Source: RPQJ01 sp963754535 (GTDB lineage: Bacteria; Pseudomonadota; Gammaproteobacteria; Steroidobacterales; Steroidobacteraceae). Taken from it: a stretch of DNA of 64,000 nucleotides. Position 1 is the first letter of the stretch. Each line of letters opens with the position of its first letter. This document shows, piece after piece, positions 43,098 through 53,067 of the stretch. The stretch covers positions 218,278-282,277 of the forward strand of contig CAVWGG010000004.1 in the NCBI GenBank assembly GCA_963754535.1. Direction: 5' to 3'. The notes beneath the pieces were generated by a model that was not told the origin of the DNA, ran no database searches, and saw only the letters and a list, made by a program, of their open reading frames with translations. The position numbers and the translations under genes were made by a program.

Positions 43098-45200
43098 TTG
43101 TTCAAGAAGTTTGCACTGGCTGTCTCGGCAGCCGTCCTGGTTGCGTCCCCGGCGCTGGCGGAGCAGGCCGGGGATCCGTTCAACTGGCTCGAAGAGATCG
43201 AAGGCCCGCAGGCGCTCGACTGGGCGCGCGCCGAGAATGCGCGGTCGCTGCCCGTCCTCGAGAGCGACCCGCGCTTTGCCGTGATGCGCGCGGAGGCGCG
43301 TGCGATCCTCACCTCACCCGCCCGCATTCCGACTGGCTCGATCCACAACGGCGCCGTATACAACTTCTGGCAGGACGACGTACACGTGCGCGGCGTGTGG
43401 CGCAGGGCCAGCGTCGAAAGCTATCGCAAGGGCAAGCCCGCGTGGGAGACGTTGCTCGACGTCGATCGACTGGCGCAGGAGGAAGGCGAGAACTGGGTCA
43501 GCGGGCGGTTCGATTGCCTCTCGCCCGAGTACCGCCGCTGCATGATCGAGCTGTCGCGTGGCGGTGGCGACACCTCGACGTGGCGCGAATTCGATACGGC
43601 CACCAAGTCCTTCGTGAAGGACGGGTTCGCGATCCCCGAGGCGAAGTCCGACGTGTCGTGGGTCGACGCCGACACGCTCATCGTGGGTACGAACTGGGGC
43701 GCCGGGACGCTGACGGACTCGGGCTATCCGCGCATCGTGAAAGTGTGGCGGCGCGGCAAGCCGCTGGCCGCAGCGCCCACGCTCTTCGAAGGCATGAAAG
43801 AGGACGTCGCGGTTCGCTCCTTCGTCGACCAGGACGGAGGTGCGCAGCCATTCGTCGTTCGCGCCGTGTCGTTCTTCGAGGCGGAATATCACTACGCACC
43901 CGGCCTCGAGGAATCCTCGAAGCTCCCGCTGCCGCTGAACTCGAATATCGAGGGCGTGCTCGACGGGCGCGCGATCTTCACCTTGCGGGAAGCCTGGAAT
44001 TACCAGGGCAAGGTGTACGGCCAGGGATCGGTCGTCGCGTACGACCTGAAAAGCGGTGCGGCGGAGCCGGTGTTCGCTGCCAACGAAACGCAGTCGATCG
44101 AGAACGTCGCCATCGGCAAGACGGGCCTGGTCGTGCAGTACCTCGAGAACGTGTCCGGCAGGGCGACACGCGTAGCGCGCACGAAGCAGGGCGAGTGGCG
44201 GGCCACTCCGATCGAGCTTCCCGCGAACGGGGTGCTGAAGATCGCGTCCGCGGGCGGCGGCACGGACGATGCGATGCTCTCGTTCGAGAGCCTGACTTCG
44301 CCCCTCACGCTCCATTACGTCGGCAAGGACAACGCGATCAGGAGGATCTTCGCGACACCGGCGGCCTACGACGCCTCCGATGTCGTCGTCGAGCAGCGAT
44401 TTGCAACGTCGACCGATGGCACGAAGATTCCGTACTTCGTGATGGGCAGGAAGGCAGTGCTGGCGAAAGGCGGCGCGCCTACGGTGCAGTACGCCTATGG
44501 CGGCTTCCTGGCGGCGACCCTGCCGGTCTATTACGAGGATCCGTCGCGGCCGCAGCACGGCGCGCTCGCGGGCAAGCTCTGGGTGTCACGCGGCGGCGTG
44601 CTCGTGCTGTCCAACATCCGCGGCGGGTCCGAGTTCGGCCCGCGCTGGCACGATGCGGGACTCAAGGCTGATCGGCAGAAGGTGTTCGATGATTTCATCG
44701 CCGTCTCGGAAGACCTGATCCGCACGGGCGTCACAGCGAAGGGCAGGCTCGGTGCCATCGGCCGCTCGAACGGCGGCTTGCTGATGGGCGTGGTCATGAA
44801 CCAGCGGCCTGACCTGTATGCAGCCATCGTCTGCGGCGTGCCGCTGCTCGACATGCAGCGCTACACCAGGCTCGGCGCGGGCGCATCGTGGGTCGCGGAG
44901 TACGGCGATCCGGACACGGCCGACTGGTCGTACATGTCGCAGTGGTCGCCGTACCAGAATCTCCGCGCCGACGTCGCGTATCCGCCGGTCTTCTACTACA
45001 CCTCGACCAGGGACGATCGGGTGCACCCGGGCCACGCGCGCAAGGCCGCGGCGAAGCTCAAGTCGTTCGGGCGTGACTATTTCTATTACGAAAACATGGA
45101 AGGTGGCCACGGCGGCACCGCCAACCAGGACCAGCTCGCGTATCGGATTGCGCTCGAATACACCTACTTCGCAAGGCAGCTGATCGGCGACGCCCAGTAA
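43098..45200 (+). CDS. Prolyl oligopeptidase family serine peptidase (S9), exported
   Basis: 700 residues from a TTG at 43098 with a signal peptide (FKKFALAVSAAVLVASPALA). An N-terminal propeller region (DPFNWLEEIEGPQALDWARA) is followed by the hydrolase domain with the catalytic triad: Ser557 in GRSNGGLLMG, Asp640 in TRDDRVHPGHA and His671 in MEGGHGGTAN. IRGGSEFGPRWHDAGLK is a typical S9 stretch. It should cleave short proline-containing or related peptides in the periplasm. The length fits the family (about 700). It follows the DUF2855 gene by 65 bp; the two may be co-transcribed. Confidence 0.93.
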   Translation: MFKKFALAVSAAVLVASPALAEQAGDPFNWLEEIEGPQALDWARAENARSLPVLESDPRFAVMRAEARAILTSPARIPTGSIHNGAVYNFWQDDVHVRGVWRRASVESYRKGKPAWETLLDVDRLAQEEGENWVSGRFDCLSPEYRRCMIELSRGGGDTSTWREFDTATKSFVKDGFAIPEAKSDVSWVDADTLIVGTNWGAGTLTDSGYPRIVKVWRRGKPLAAAPTLFEGMKEDVAVRSFVDQDGGAQPFVVRAVSFFEAEYHYAPGLEESSKLPLPLNSNIEGVLDGRAIFTLREAWNYQGKVYGQGSVVAYDLKSGAAEPVFAANETQSIENVAIGKTGLVVQYLENVSGRATRVARTKQGEWRATPIELPANGVLKIASAGGGTDDAMLSFESLTSPLTLHYVGKDNAIRRIFATPAAYDASDVVVEQRFATSTDGTKIPYFVMGRKAVLAKGGAPTVQYAYGGFLAATLPVYYEDPSRPQHGALAGKLWVSRGGVLVLSNIRGGSEFGPRWHDAGLKADRQKVFDDFIAVSEDLIRTGVTAKGRLGAIGRSNGGLLMGVVMNQRPDLYAAIVCGVPLLDMQRYTRLGAGASWVAEYGDPDTADWSYMSQWSPYQNLRADVAYPPVFYYTSTRDDRVHPGHARKAAAKLKSFGRDYFYYENMEGGHGGTANQDQLAYRIALEYTYFARQLIGDAQ

Positions 45201-45253
45201 ACCGGCGGCCCGCTGCGCCGAGCATGACGGAGGCCATGCCCGGCAGGCTCCGG

Positions 45254-47984
45254 TCATTCCACGACGAACACCACGGCCGTTCGTGCCGGTATCGTGAACC
45301 GTCCGGTTCCGGCGTCATAGTACGATTGCTCGGCGGCCCGGCGATCGCCCGCGCCGGGCGCCCGGTGCACCGGGTGCAGGACGTAGTGCTTGCCGCGCTC
45401 GCTGTCGAACTGCAGGGTGTGTGCTGCGGTGTCGACGTTGACGAGATACAGCACCTCGCTGAAACCTGCTCCCGGATAGCCGCGGCCCTGCAAATGCCCG
45501 GCGATCACCTCCGGTACCTGGCCCGGCCCTGTATTCAGGAAGCGCAGGCGCTCCGTGACGTCGGCCGCGCTGCGCAGCCGGAACAAGGTGGAGCTCGAGC
45601 GGATGCGCAGCAGGTCGTTGAACGTGGCCCGAGTCCACGCTATATCGGTGGCGGTCGGCTTGAGCTCGGGATCCGCGAGGCGCGGTCGCATCAGCGGCCA
45701 GCTCGCCGCGTTGTCCTTCGCTGGTGGCAGGCCGGTGCCGAAGAAGTTGTCCTGCCCGGTCCAGTCGATGCGGTTGAACCAGTCGCCCGAGTCGAAGCTG
45801 TTGCGGTCCATCGACTTGCTGCGCAGCAGTTCGATGCCCGCGTGATAGTAGGCGATGCCCTGGCTGAAAGCGTTCAACGCCGCGGCGAGAATCTGCGCAC
45901 GCGCCCGGTCGGCGCTCGAGGTTCCGAGCGGCAACTTGAAGGCGTGCAGGTCGTAAAGCGTCTGGTTGTCATGGTTCTCGACGTAGTTGACGACCTCTCC
46001 CGGCGCAGTCACGTAACCGGCGGGCTGGTTGCCCGCGTACGGAACCTGTTCCAGGAGTGTGTCGCGGCCGTCGAACGTGGGCAGGCGATAACTGCGCAGC
46101 GATCCGGCCAATCCCACTCGAACCATGTCGGCCGTGCGCATCAGGTCGGCGGCTGTCACCGTAGCGGGAGCATCCGCGTTGGGGTCGTAGCGCAGTCCGT
46201 TGACGTAGCCCTGCACACTGACCTGGCGTGCATCGTTGTCTCCGGCCCCGCCGCCGCGGATCGCGTCGCGCGCACGGTCGCTGAACGTCGCGATGCCGCT
46301 GCCGTTCAGCGAGCGCTGTGAGGCCTGCACGAAACGCGCGCCATCGGCGACTTCGCCGAAGTTCCAGCCCTCGCCGATCAGCAGCACTTCGCGCCCGGTT
46401 GCGGCGTTGACGCGCTGTCTGCAGTTCTTCCATCGCCGCACGTGGCTGGTGCCCCATCAGGTCGAAGCGGAACGAGTCGATCCGATACTCGCGCGCCCAG
46501 GTCACGGCCGAGTCGGTCATGAGCTTCGCCATCATGCGGTGCTCGGTCGCCGTGTTCGCGCAACAGGTGGAGGTGGTGACGCGGCCGGCTTCGTCCAGGC
46601 GATGGTAGTAACCGGGCACGATGCGGTCGAGCACGGACCACGAGTCCTGCCCCGACGCGTAGGTGTGGTTGTAGACGACGTCCATGCCCACGCGTAGTCC
46701 GGCGCGGTGCAGCGCCTGCACCATGCGCCGGAACTCGACGACGCGCACCGCGCCATCGGCGGAATCGGTCGCATAGCTGCCTTCCGGCGCAGTGAAGTGC
46801 ACCGGGTCGTAGCCCCAGTTGAAGCAGTCGCGCGCACTGACGGCGGACACCGCCTGCTGTTGCGACTCGCCGTCGGGTGGGCCGGCAGGCGTCGGCGTGA
46901 CGCAGCCCTTTTCCGGCACCGAGCCGAGGTCGAACACGGGCAGCAGATGCACGTCGGTGATCCCGGCCGCCGCGAGCGACTTCAGGTGACGCATGCCGTC
47001 GGTGTCGTCGAGCGTGAAGGCGAGGTACTTGCCGCGGTAGTCCGGCCGCACGGTGGAGTCGCCGATCGAGAAGTCGCGCACGTGCAGTTCGTAGATCACG
47101 GCGTCGGTGGGCGCGTGCACGCGAACCGGGGTTGAGGCCTGGTCCCAGCCCGGTGGTTTCAGCTTCGGTGAATGAAGATTCGCGATGTAGCCGCGACGCG
47201 AGTCGGTCGTCAGGCTGATGGCATACGGATCCGTCACGCGGTTGCGCACCAGTCCGACGCCGTCGACGTGCACGTCGACGAGGTAGGTGTAGTAGTGGCC
47301 GGACAGATCGCGATCGACGTCCGTCGACCAGACTCCCGTACTGGAGTCGCGCCGCAGCGGCTCGAGCGATTGCGCGGGTCCAATGCCGTCTCGGTGCAGG
47401 CACAGCGCCACGTTGCGCGCGGTCGGAGCCCACAGCGCGATCCGGGTGCGATCCGGCGCGACCGTCGCACCGAGTTCCGCGTCCGCGGCACCCGCGTACA
47501 ACGCGTCCAGTGCCCCGGGCGACTGCAGGCGCGTCGCCCGCAGCACGCGGCCGTCTGCACCCTCCTGCACGAGCAGCAGCTGCTGGCGATGGAGTTCGCG
47601 CAGGGTGTCGGCGGCAACCGGCAACCGCAGCGTGACACCGCCCGCGACATGACGAAAGCGCGCGGCAACTGCGGGTGGGAGCGCGTCAGCGTGCAACTCG
47701 AGGTCGAAGGCACCGGTTGCACCCGCGACCGGGGTGCCGGGCTCCGCGGTCATGCGGCTGTCGGTCGAATGGTGCAGCCGGAAGCGTCCGCCGGATTCGA
47801 CGCCGGGCCAGCGCAGGAGCTGGGGATCGAGCCAGATGGCCCGCGCATCGGGCAGGGGCGTCTCAGCTGCGGCCTGCAGCACGGTCGCATGCGAGGCGGC
47901 ATCGCAGTCGGCGAGGGTCGGCGACGCCATCGACGGCTGGGCGCCCATGGCGCACATCACGCCCCCGACAAGCATGAACCTCAT
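45254..47984 (-). pseudogene. Pullulanase-type GH13 enzyme, frameshifted
   Basis: From an ATG at 47984 after GAGGAGAC, a signal peptide and about 520 residues run to GHQPRAAMEELQ. The rest, from RVNAATGREVLLIGEGWNFGEV to the stop at 45254, is in another frame. Removing one base at 46418 restores an enzyme of about 910 residues. N-terminal beta domains are followed by the catalytic barrel: VIYELHVRDFSIGD, VGMDVVYNHTY, nucleophile Asp508 in RIDSFRFDLMGH, acid/base Glu in EGWNFGE and VENHDNQT. These match pullulanase/limit dextrinase that cleave alpha-1,6 links. The break lies between nucleophile and acid/base, so as read the protein is inactive. Decay and read error cannot be told apart here. 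Confidence 0.87.
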
Positions 47985-48073
47985 CGCCGTCTCCTCGCTC
48001 CGGACGGGGCAATGATGCCATGCAGTCCGTAGCTGCATCGCGCGAACTCGACGCCGGGAAAGACTGGTCGGGT

Positions 48074-49066
48074 TCAGTCGAGACTGCGTGCGGAGTCTTC
48101 CAGTGCGCTGCGCACGTAGCTGCCGGCGCGATCGAGCCATTCACCCGGCGTGCCGCCATCCGGCTCGGAGGCGCGCCAGACATAGAGCTTGGCGCGCGTC
48201 GCAGCGCGGTGGCTGCGGTAGAAGTGGAGCAGGGCGTCCGGCGCTTGATCGGCGAGCTGTGCCAGGCAACCGCGCAGCAACGCGCGCCCGGTTGCCTCAT
48301 GGCCGCTGCGTGCGCACTCCAGGTGCAGGAAGCTCAGCTCCTCCGCGCGATCGAGCACCCGGAGATCGCGGTCGAACTCCAGGCAGTCGATGATGGCCGG
48401 CGAATCGTCGAGGTAAACATGTTCTGGCCGCAGGTCGCCGTGCGCCTCCACCACGCAGCCACTGGCGGCGCGCTGCGCGACTAGCGACGAATGCTGCGCG
48501 ATGAAATCCCGTTGCAGCGCAAGCAGGGTTTCATTTCCGGCGATGCCCGCAGGCGCCAGGACCCGATGGTTCGCCTCGACCTGCCGCCCGACACGGGCCA
48601 CGAACGCGGGTCCATCGCTGATCGCCGGCGCGGCCGTGCGATAGAATTCGGCGAGCAAGCGTACGACCGGTCGCAGTGCTTCCGGGTCGACCTCGCGGCG
48701 CGCCAGCTGCGCATCGAGCAGTCGGGCGCGGTCGAGACGGCGCATGCAGACCAGCCAGTCCACGATTGCGCCTGGACCATCGATCGCGAACCGTCCGTCC
48801 GCGTCTTGCGTCAGGGGCGCGGCGCCGAGGTACACGCCGGGCGCGAGCCGTTGGTTGAGGCGGACCTCGGCGAGGGAGTCGAGGCGGCGCGCATCGAGCG
48901 AGCCATAGTCCATCGTGTCGCGGCGGACCGGCTTGCGCAGCTTCCAGGCGCGGTCGCCGATCAGGAATACCCAGGCGAAGTGCGTCTCGATCGCTTCGTC
49001 GTCGCGCCCGCAAAAGCCGCGCAGGAATGCGACTTTTGCATCCAGTGTCGGAGGATCAGCCGGCAT
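48074..49066 (-). CDS. APH-fold kinase-like protein (COG2187 type)
   Basis: 330 residues from an ATG at 49066, chosen because homology-like sequence starts there (the frame is open to 49207). It has an aminoglycoside-phosphotransferase fold: HFAWVFLIGDRAWKLRKPVR with the ATP-site Lys, CVVEAHGDLRPEHVYLDD with the catalytic Asp, and IIDCLEFDRDLRVLD with the metal Asp. This is the N-terminal part of COG2187 proteins; in many of those a P-loop kinase domain follows, which is absent here. The substrate is unknown. It is divergent from a phosphoribosyltransferase gene 88 bp away and lies 89 bp upstream of the pullulanase gene on the same strand. Confidence 0.85.
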   Translation of the reverse strand: MPADPPTLDAKVAFLRGFCGRDDEAIETHFAWVFLIGDRAWKLRKPVRRDTMDYGSLDARRLDSLAEVRLNQRLAPGVYLGAAPLTQDADGRFAIDGPGAIVDWLVCMRRLDRARLLDAQLARREVDPEALRPVVRLLAEFYRTAAPAISDGPAFVARVGRQVEANHRVLAPAGIAGNETLLALQRDFIAQHSSLVAQRAASGCVVEAHGDLRPEHVYLDDSPAIIDCLEFDRDLRVLDRAEELSFLHLECARSGHEATGRALLRGCLAQLADQAPDALLHFYRSHRAATRAKLYVWRASEPDGGTPGEWLDRAGSYVRSALEDSARSLD

Positions 49067-49154
49067 CAGGGTCGAGCATAGCACTAGGCAAAACTGCGAA
49101 TGGTCGTCTGGCGGCCGTAGTGGAACATGAGTGTGCAGCGAACGGTGACTTGCC

Positions 49155-49829
49155 ATGAAGCACAGGTTCCTCGATCGAACGGACGCCGGCAGGGGATTGG
49201 CCGGCATGCTTACCCGCTACCGCGCCGACACGAACGCGGTCGTGCTTGCCTTGCCTCGCGGCGGAGTGCCGGTGGGCTATGAAGTGGCGTCAGCACTCGG
49301 CTTGCCGCTCGACGTCTTGGTCGTGCGCAAGCTCGGCATGCCGTCACAGCCGGAACTCGCGATGGGTGCCGTGGCGAGCGGCGGCGCTTTCGTCCTGAAC
49401 GAGGACGTGGTGCGCTACCTGCCCAGGGGCAGTGACGCGGTCGAGCAGGTCAAGGCGCGCGAATTGCAGGAACTGGCGCGGCGCGAAAAAACCTACCGCG
49501 GCGACCGGCCCGCGCTGCAGATGCGCGGTCGCACGGGAATCCTCGTGGATGACGGGCTCGCCACAGGCGCTACTATGGAAGCCGCAGTCCGCGCCCTGCG
49601 CAGCCTGCATGCGCAGCGCATCGTGGTGGCAGTGCCCGTCGCGTCGATCGAAGCACGCGAACGCATCGCTGCCGTGGCTGACGAGGTCGTCTGCCTGCAG
49701 GCCCCGCCGTTCTTCAGCGCGGTCGGCCAGTGGTACGAGCGCTTCGACCAGACCGAAGACGACGAGGTCCGGGAGTTGCTGGCCCGCTCCCGGGAGGCGT
49801 GCGGGACAATTCATTCCCGCGTCGTATAG
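49155..49829 (+). CDS. Phosphoribosyltransferase family protein
   Basis: 224 residues. The PRPP-binding motif is GILVDDGLATGATMEAAVRA, preceded by VVLALPRGGVPVGYEVASAL and VVRKLGMPSQPELAMGAVAS, the pattern of the standalone predicted phosphoribosyltransferases often found with universal stress or dienelactone hydrolase domains. The acceptor base is unknown, and such proteins are linked to stress physiology more than to ordinary purine salvage. No signal peptide. Its 3' end overlaps that of the convergent M48 protease gene by 19 bp, and its start faces the APH-fold kinase gene. Confidence 0.9.
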   Translation: MKHRFLDRTDAGRGLAGMLTRYRADTNAVVLALPRGGVPVGYEVASALGLPLDVLVVRKLGMPSQPELAMGAVASGGAFVLNEDVVRYLPRGSDAVEQVKARELQELARREKTYRGDRPALQMRGRTGILVDDGLATGATMEAAVRALRSLHAQRIVVAVPVASIEARERIAAVADEVVCLQAPPFFSAVGQWYERFDQTEDDEVRELLARSREACGTIHSRVV

Positions 49830-51142
49830 ATCTCCAATGCCCCATAGCCGCGCTGGTCGATGCGATCGATCCGCGCGTCCAGCGGTGGATGAGACTTGTA
49901 CAGCTGCGCCAGGCGCGCCGATTCGCTGCCGAGCGCAGTGAGCTTCTGCAGCACCGCATACAGTGCCAGCGGGTTCATCCCGGCCCGAGCAAGATAGAAC
50001 TCCGCGGCTTCGTCCGAGCGGAATTCGGCTGCGCGATCCAGCGCAGACAGCATGATGGCCGCGCCGTTCTTTTCCGCATACCGCCTGGCGTAGCTGCCGG
50101 CGACGCTGTCATTGCCGGTGTCGACTTCCCGTAACGCCAGATCCTTGCCGGTGGTCGCCATTTCCTGCTTGTGGATCACGTTGTAGTGATCGCGTTGCAC
50201 GCAGTGACTGATCTCGTGGCCGAGCACGGCCGCAAGCTCGCCGTCGGATGACAGCAGCTCGTAGAGGCCGTGCGTGATCAGGATGAAGCCGCCAGGCGCA
50301 GCGAAGGCGTTGACCTCGGGCGTGTCGATCACGCCGAAGGTCCACGGCAGTTCAGGGCGACTGGATTGCGACGCCAGCCAGCGTCCGACCAGGTTGACAC
50401 GGCGTTGCGCGCCAGCATCGTTCCATAATGGGCGCGCACCGAGTATGCGACCGGCGATCTCCGGGCCGAGCGCGAGCTCCTCCGCTGCAAGCTCGTCGTC
50501 GGCCTTGGGCAGTGCCCTGGCTGCCGCGTCGAACTTCGGGTCGACACTGACGCCCAGCGACCCGAGCAGGCCGCTCACGGATTTCGTCAACGCCGCCTTC
50601 GAGGGGGCCGGTTCCCCAGTCGACGTCGCCGCCTTCCTGGCGTGCTTCGCCTCGGCCGCATATGCCACGCCCGTCGCTTGCCAGCCCTGCTCGCGCGCGT
50701 AATGCGCCGCAGCCGCGGCGTCCACTCGATTGCCGATCATCGCGTCGAGCTGCGCGCGGTCGAGTGCCGCGGATTTCAGGTCGCTTTCATCGATTCCACG
50801 AACGCCGGCAGTCTCCGTGACGCGACCCTGGCCGGCCTTGCCGCCCATCAGCACCCGCAGATTGGCCTCGCTGTCCTCGACGCTCGCATAAGCCATGCGT
50901 ACGTCATTGACCCGGACGAAGCCCGGCGTGCCGGCAGGCATGTGCAGCTGATACCAGAGGCCTTGCTGTGCGGAAATCTTCACCTGGGTATCGCGTTGCA
51001 GGGTCGTGACCCTGGGTGCGTCGAACCTGGGTTCGGCATACACGTCAACGGCGGGCTTCTGCACGACGGCGGGTACCTCGGCCGCACCCAGGCTCAATAC
51101 CATCAGTCCGACCGCGACCAGAATGCGTTGAATGGCGCGCAT
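49811..51142 (-). CDS. M48 family metalloprotease with N-terminal SH3-like domain, exported
   Basis: 443 residues from an ATG at 51142 with a signal peptide. A bacterial SH3-like domain (DVYAEPRFDAPRVTTLQRDT, LWYQLHMPAGTPGFVRV) comes first. After a linker comes the M48 peptidase domain with FAAPGGFILITHGLYELL, zinc motif HEISH (His309-His313) and the downstream Glu in RAAEFRSDEAAEFYLARAG. It lacks membrane helices and resembles periplasmic BepA/LoiP-like proteases that act in envelope protein quality control. The start codon shares one base with the stop of the CHASE2 gene (TAATG), so the two are translationally coupled. Confidence 0.92.
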   Translation of the reverse strand: MRAIQRILVAVGLMVLSLGAAEVPAVVQKPAVDVYAEPRFDAPRVTTLQRDTQVKISAQQGLWYQLHMPAGTPGFVRVNDVRMAYASVEDSEANLRVLMGGKAGQGRVTETAGVRGIDESDLKSAALDRAQLDAMIGNRVDAAAAAHYAREQGWQATGVAYAAEAKHARKAATSTGEPAPSKAALTKSVSGLLGSLGVSVDPKFDAAARALPKADDELAAEELALGPEIAGRILGARPLWNDAGAQRRVNLVGRWLASQSSRPELPWTFGVIDTPEVNAFAAPGGFILITHGLYELLSSDGELAAVLGHEISHCVQRDHYNVIHKQEMATTGKDLALREVDTGNDSVAGSYARRYAEKNGAAIMLSALDRAAEFRSDEAAEFYLARAGMNPLALYAVLQKLTALGSESARLAQLYKSHPPLDARIDRIDQRGYGALEIYTTRE

Positions 51143-52986
51143 TACGACCCTCCCGACGAGACATCCATGGGATTGAAGAACGCCGCCCGCTGCGCCAGCG
51201 GCCAATCGGTCGACGCAGCCACCGCCTGGCCAACGAGCTCGCGCAGGCGCCGTCGCTCGCCGCGATCACAGTCCTCCACGGCGTCGTCGATCTCGGCACA
51301 CGCGAACGCGACGCGCACGCTGCCATCATCAGGCAATCGTGCGTCGTGTTCGGCCAGTTGCCGTTCGAGCCTCGCGAGATCGCGCATCGCGGCAGTGCGC
51401 GCCGCAGCCTCGCTCTCGCCGTGCCAGATCAGCACCATGAGGTCGCTCATGGCGTCGTGCAGCCAGCTCTTGCGTTCAACCACGCCCTCCAGCATCACCG
51501 CATCGCTGCCGGCATACAGGAAGCGTCGCAGCCGGCGATTGTACTCGCGCCGCCGTCGCGCTTCGGACCTGCCGTCGAGATGAGCGTCAGGCACGAAGCG
51601 CAAGCGCGCGATCGCCAGCCAGCGATCCCTGCCGGGGACAAACTCCGGCAGGAAATCGCCATTGCCGACCGCACGCCCGCGCTGAACCCCGGCGTAGAGG
51701 CGGCACAGGCCGAAGATCAGGCTCACGAAGCCGACGCTGGCGAAGATGTCGAAGAAGAACCCGAACCACGTGAGGCCGATGAATGCGGCGCTCAGCATTG
51801 CCAGGTTCGCGGCGACGAAGATCGAGTCGATATCGGTGGCCGGTTCGCCACGGTAGAAGGCGAAGGCAGCCAGCGCGACCAGCCACATGGCAATCGCATA
51901 CTTGAGCCAGGCGGGCGGGGCACGAATCGCGCTTCCCGCGATCACCGCTTCGGTGGCCTCTGCCAGGACTTCCACGCCTGGCATCACCGGATCGACAGGA
52001 GTGGGTTTCGCGTCGTTGAGTCCGGCGGCCGTATAGCCAACCAGGATTACGCGATCTTTCAGTGCAGGTAACGCGCTCGTCGCATCCCGGCAGACGGCCT
52101 TGCCGCCGGTCAAGAGATCGGCAGCGCTGACGCTCGGCAACCGGGCTTCCCGTCGCCAGTTTGGCCGCACCGCAGCGGCAACGTACTGGGGCGATCGCGG
52201 CGCGACCGTCGTCGCCAGGCGCAATGGCAGCGAGGGCAGAGCCCAGTCGCCGACGGTCTCGCGCAGTGGAATGTCACGCAGCACGCCGTCTTCATTGCGG
52301 GTGACGTTGGCAAGTGCACTGAACGCGGCCATCGCCTCGCCGTAGGGCAGCAGCAGCGCGACTCGCGGATCATTCTGTGGGTGGCGTGTCAGCGCAAACG
52401 CCGCCGGGGCCTGCGAGGCACGGATTGGCGAGTCCTCGTCATAGTCCGGATGCAGTCGCGTGGAATTGAACAGAAAGCGGCCGTCACCGCCCTTGGCCAT
52501 TGCCTCCAGGGTCTCGTCGCCGAGCGGATCGTTCGGCGAGCGATCCGCAAACAGCACGTCGTAGCCGACCGCGCGCACCCCGGCGCGGTCCAGTTGGTCG
52601 AGCAGGTCTGCGTGCCGCTGTCGGCTCCACGGCCAGCCGCCTTGGTTGCGAGAGCGGAAGTACTCGATCGAGCATTCGTCGATCTCGACCACCACCACGC
52701 GGCCCGAAGGCTTCGGTTCAAACGGCCGCCACTGCACTACGCGATCGAAGATCGCGTCTTCGGCCGCATTGAGTGAGCGAGCGTGGCTCCAGTCCCAGCC
52801 GAGCCAGGCGATCGCGCCCACGGCGAGCAATGGATAGAACGCAAACTGCAGCCGCAATGCCCAGCGGGAAAGCGGCCTGCGGTAACCGCGTTCGACCTTC
52901 GTCCACCCGCGAATGAAGCCGTGGCCCAGCGCAGCCAGGCTCGCGTCGAGCCAGGCGAGTAAGCGGTCCGTGAGCCGACCGGCCAT
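51142..52986 (-). CDS. CHASE2 domain membrane protein with unassigned cytoplasmic region
   Basis: 614 residues. One membrane helix (about 45-65) leads into a periplasmic CHASE2 sensor (FDRVVQWRPFEPKPSGRVVV, VVEIDECSIEYF, WPWSRQRHADLLDQLDRAGV, RAVGYDVLFADRS, LKDRVILVGYTAAGLNDAKP). Three membrane helices follow (about 360-445), as in known CHASE2 receptors. The last 170 residues are cytosolic, charged and helical, with no cyclase, GGDEF, kinase or protease motif I can recognise. The protein thus looks like a sensor whose output is unknown. The M48 protease gene follows with a one-base overlap, suggesting joint action in envelope sensing. Confidence 0.88.
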   Translation of the reverse strand: MAGRLTDRLLAWLDASLAALGHGFIRGWTKVERGYRRPLSRWALRLQFAFYPLLAVGAIAWLGWDWSHARSLNAAEDAIFDRVVQWRPFEPKPSGRVVVVEIDECSIEYFRSRNQGGWPWSRQRHADLLDQLDRAGVRAVGYDVLFADRSPNDPLGDETLEAMAKGGDGRFLFNSTRLHPDYDEDSPIRASQAPAAFALTRHPQNDPRVALLLPYGEAMAAFSALANVTRNEDGVLRDIPLRETVGDWALPSLPLRLATTVAPRSPQYVAAAVRPNWRREARLPSVSAADLLTGGKAVCRDATSALPALKDRVILVGYTAAGLNDAKPTPVDPVMPGVEVLAEATEAVIAGSAIRAPPAWLKYAIAMWLVALAAFAFYRGEPATDIDSIFVAANLAMLSAAFIGLTWFGFFFDIFASVGFVSLIFGLCRLYAGVQRGRAVGNGDFLPEFVPGRDRWLAIARLRFVPDAHLDGRSEARRRREYNRRLRRFLYAGSDAVMLEGVVERKSWLHDAMSDLMVLIWHGESEAAARTAAMRDLARLERQLAEHDARLPDDGSVRVAFACAEIDDAVEDCDRGERRRLRELVGQAVAASTDWPLAQRAAFFNPMDVSSGGS

Positions 52987-53067
52987 CGACGATTCCCCCT
53001 TGGCCGGATGATGTCAGGTTTGCCGAACGTTTCGAGAGGGTTGCAGGAAAGTGCGGGCAAGCGCACC

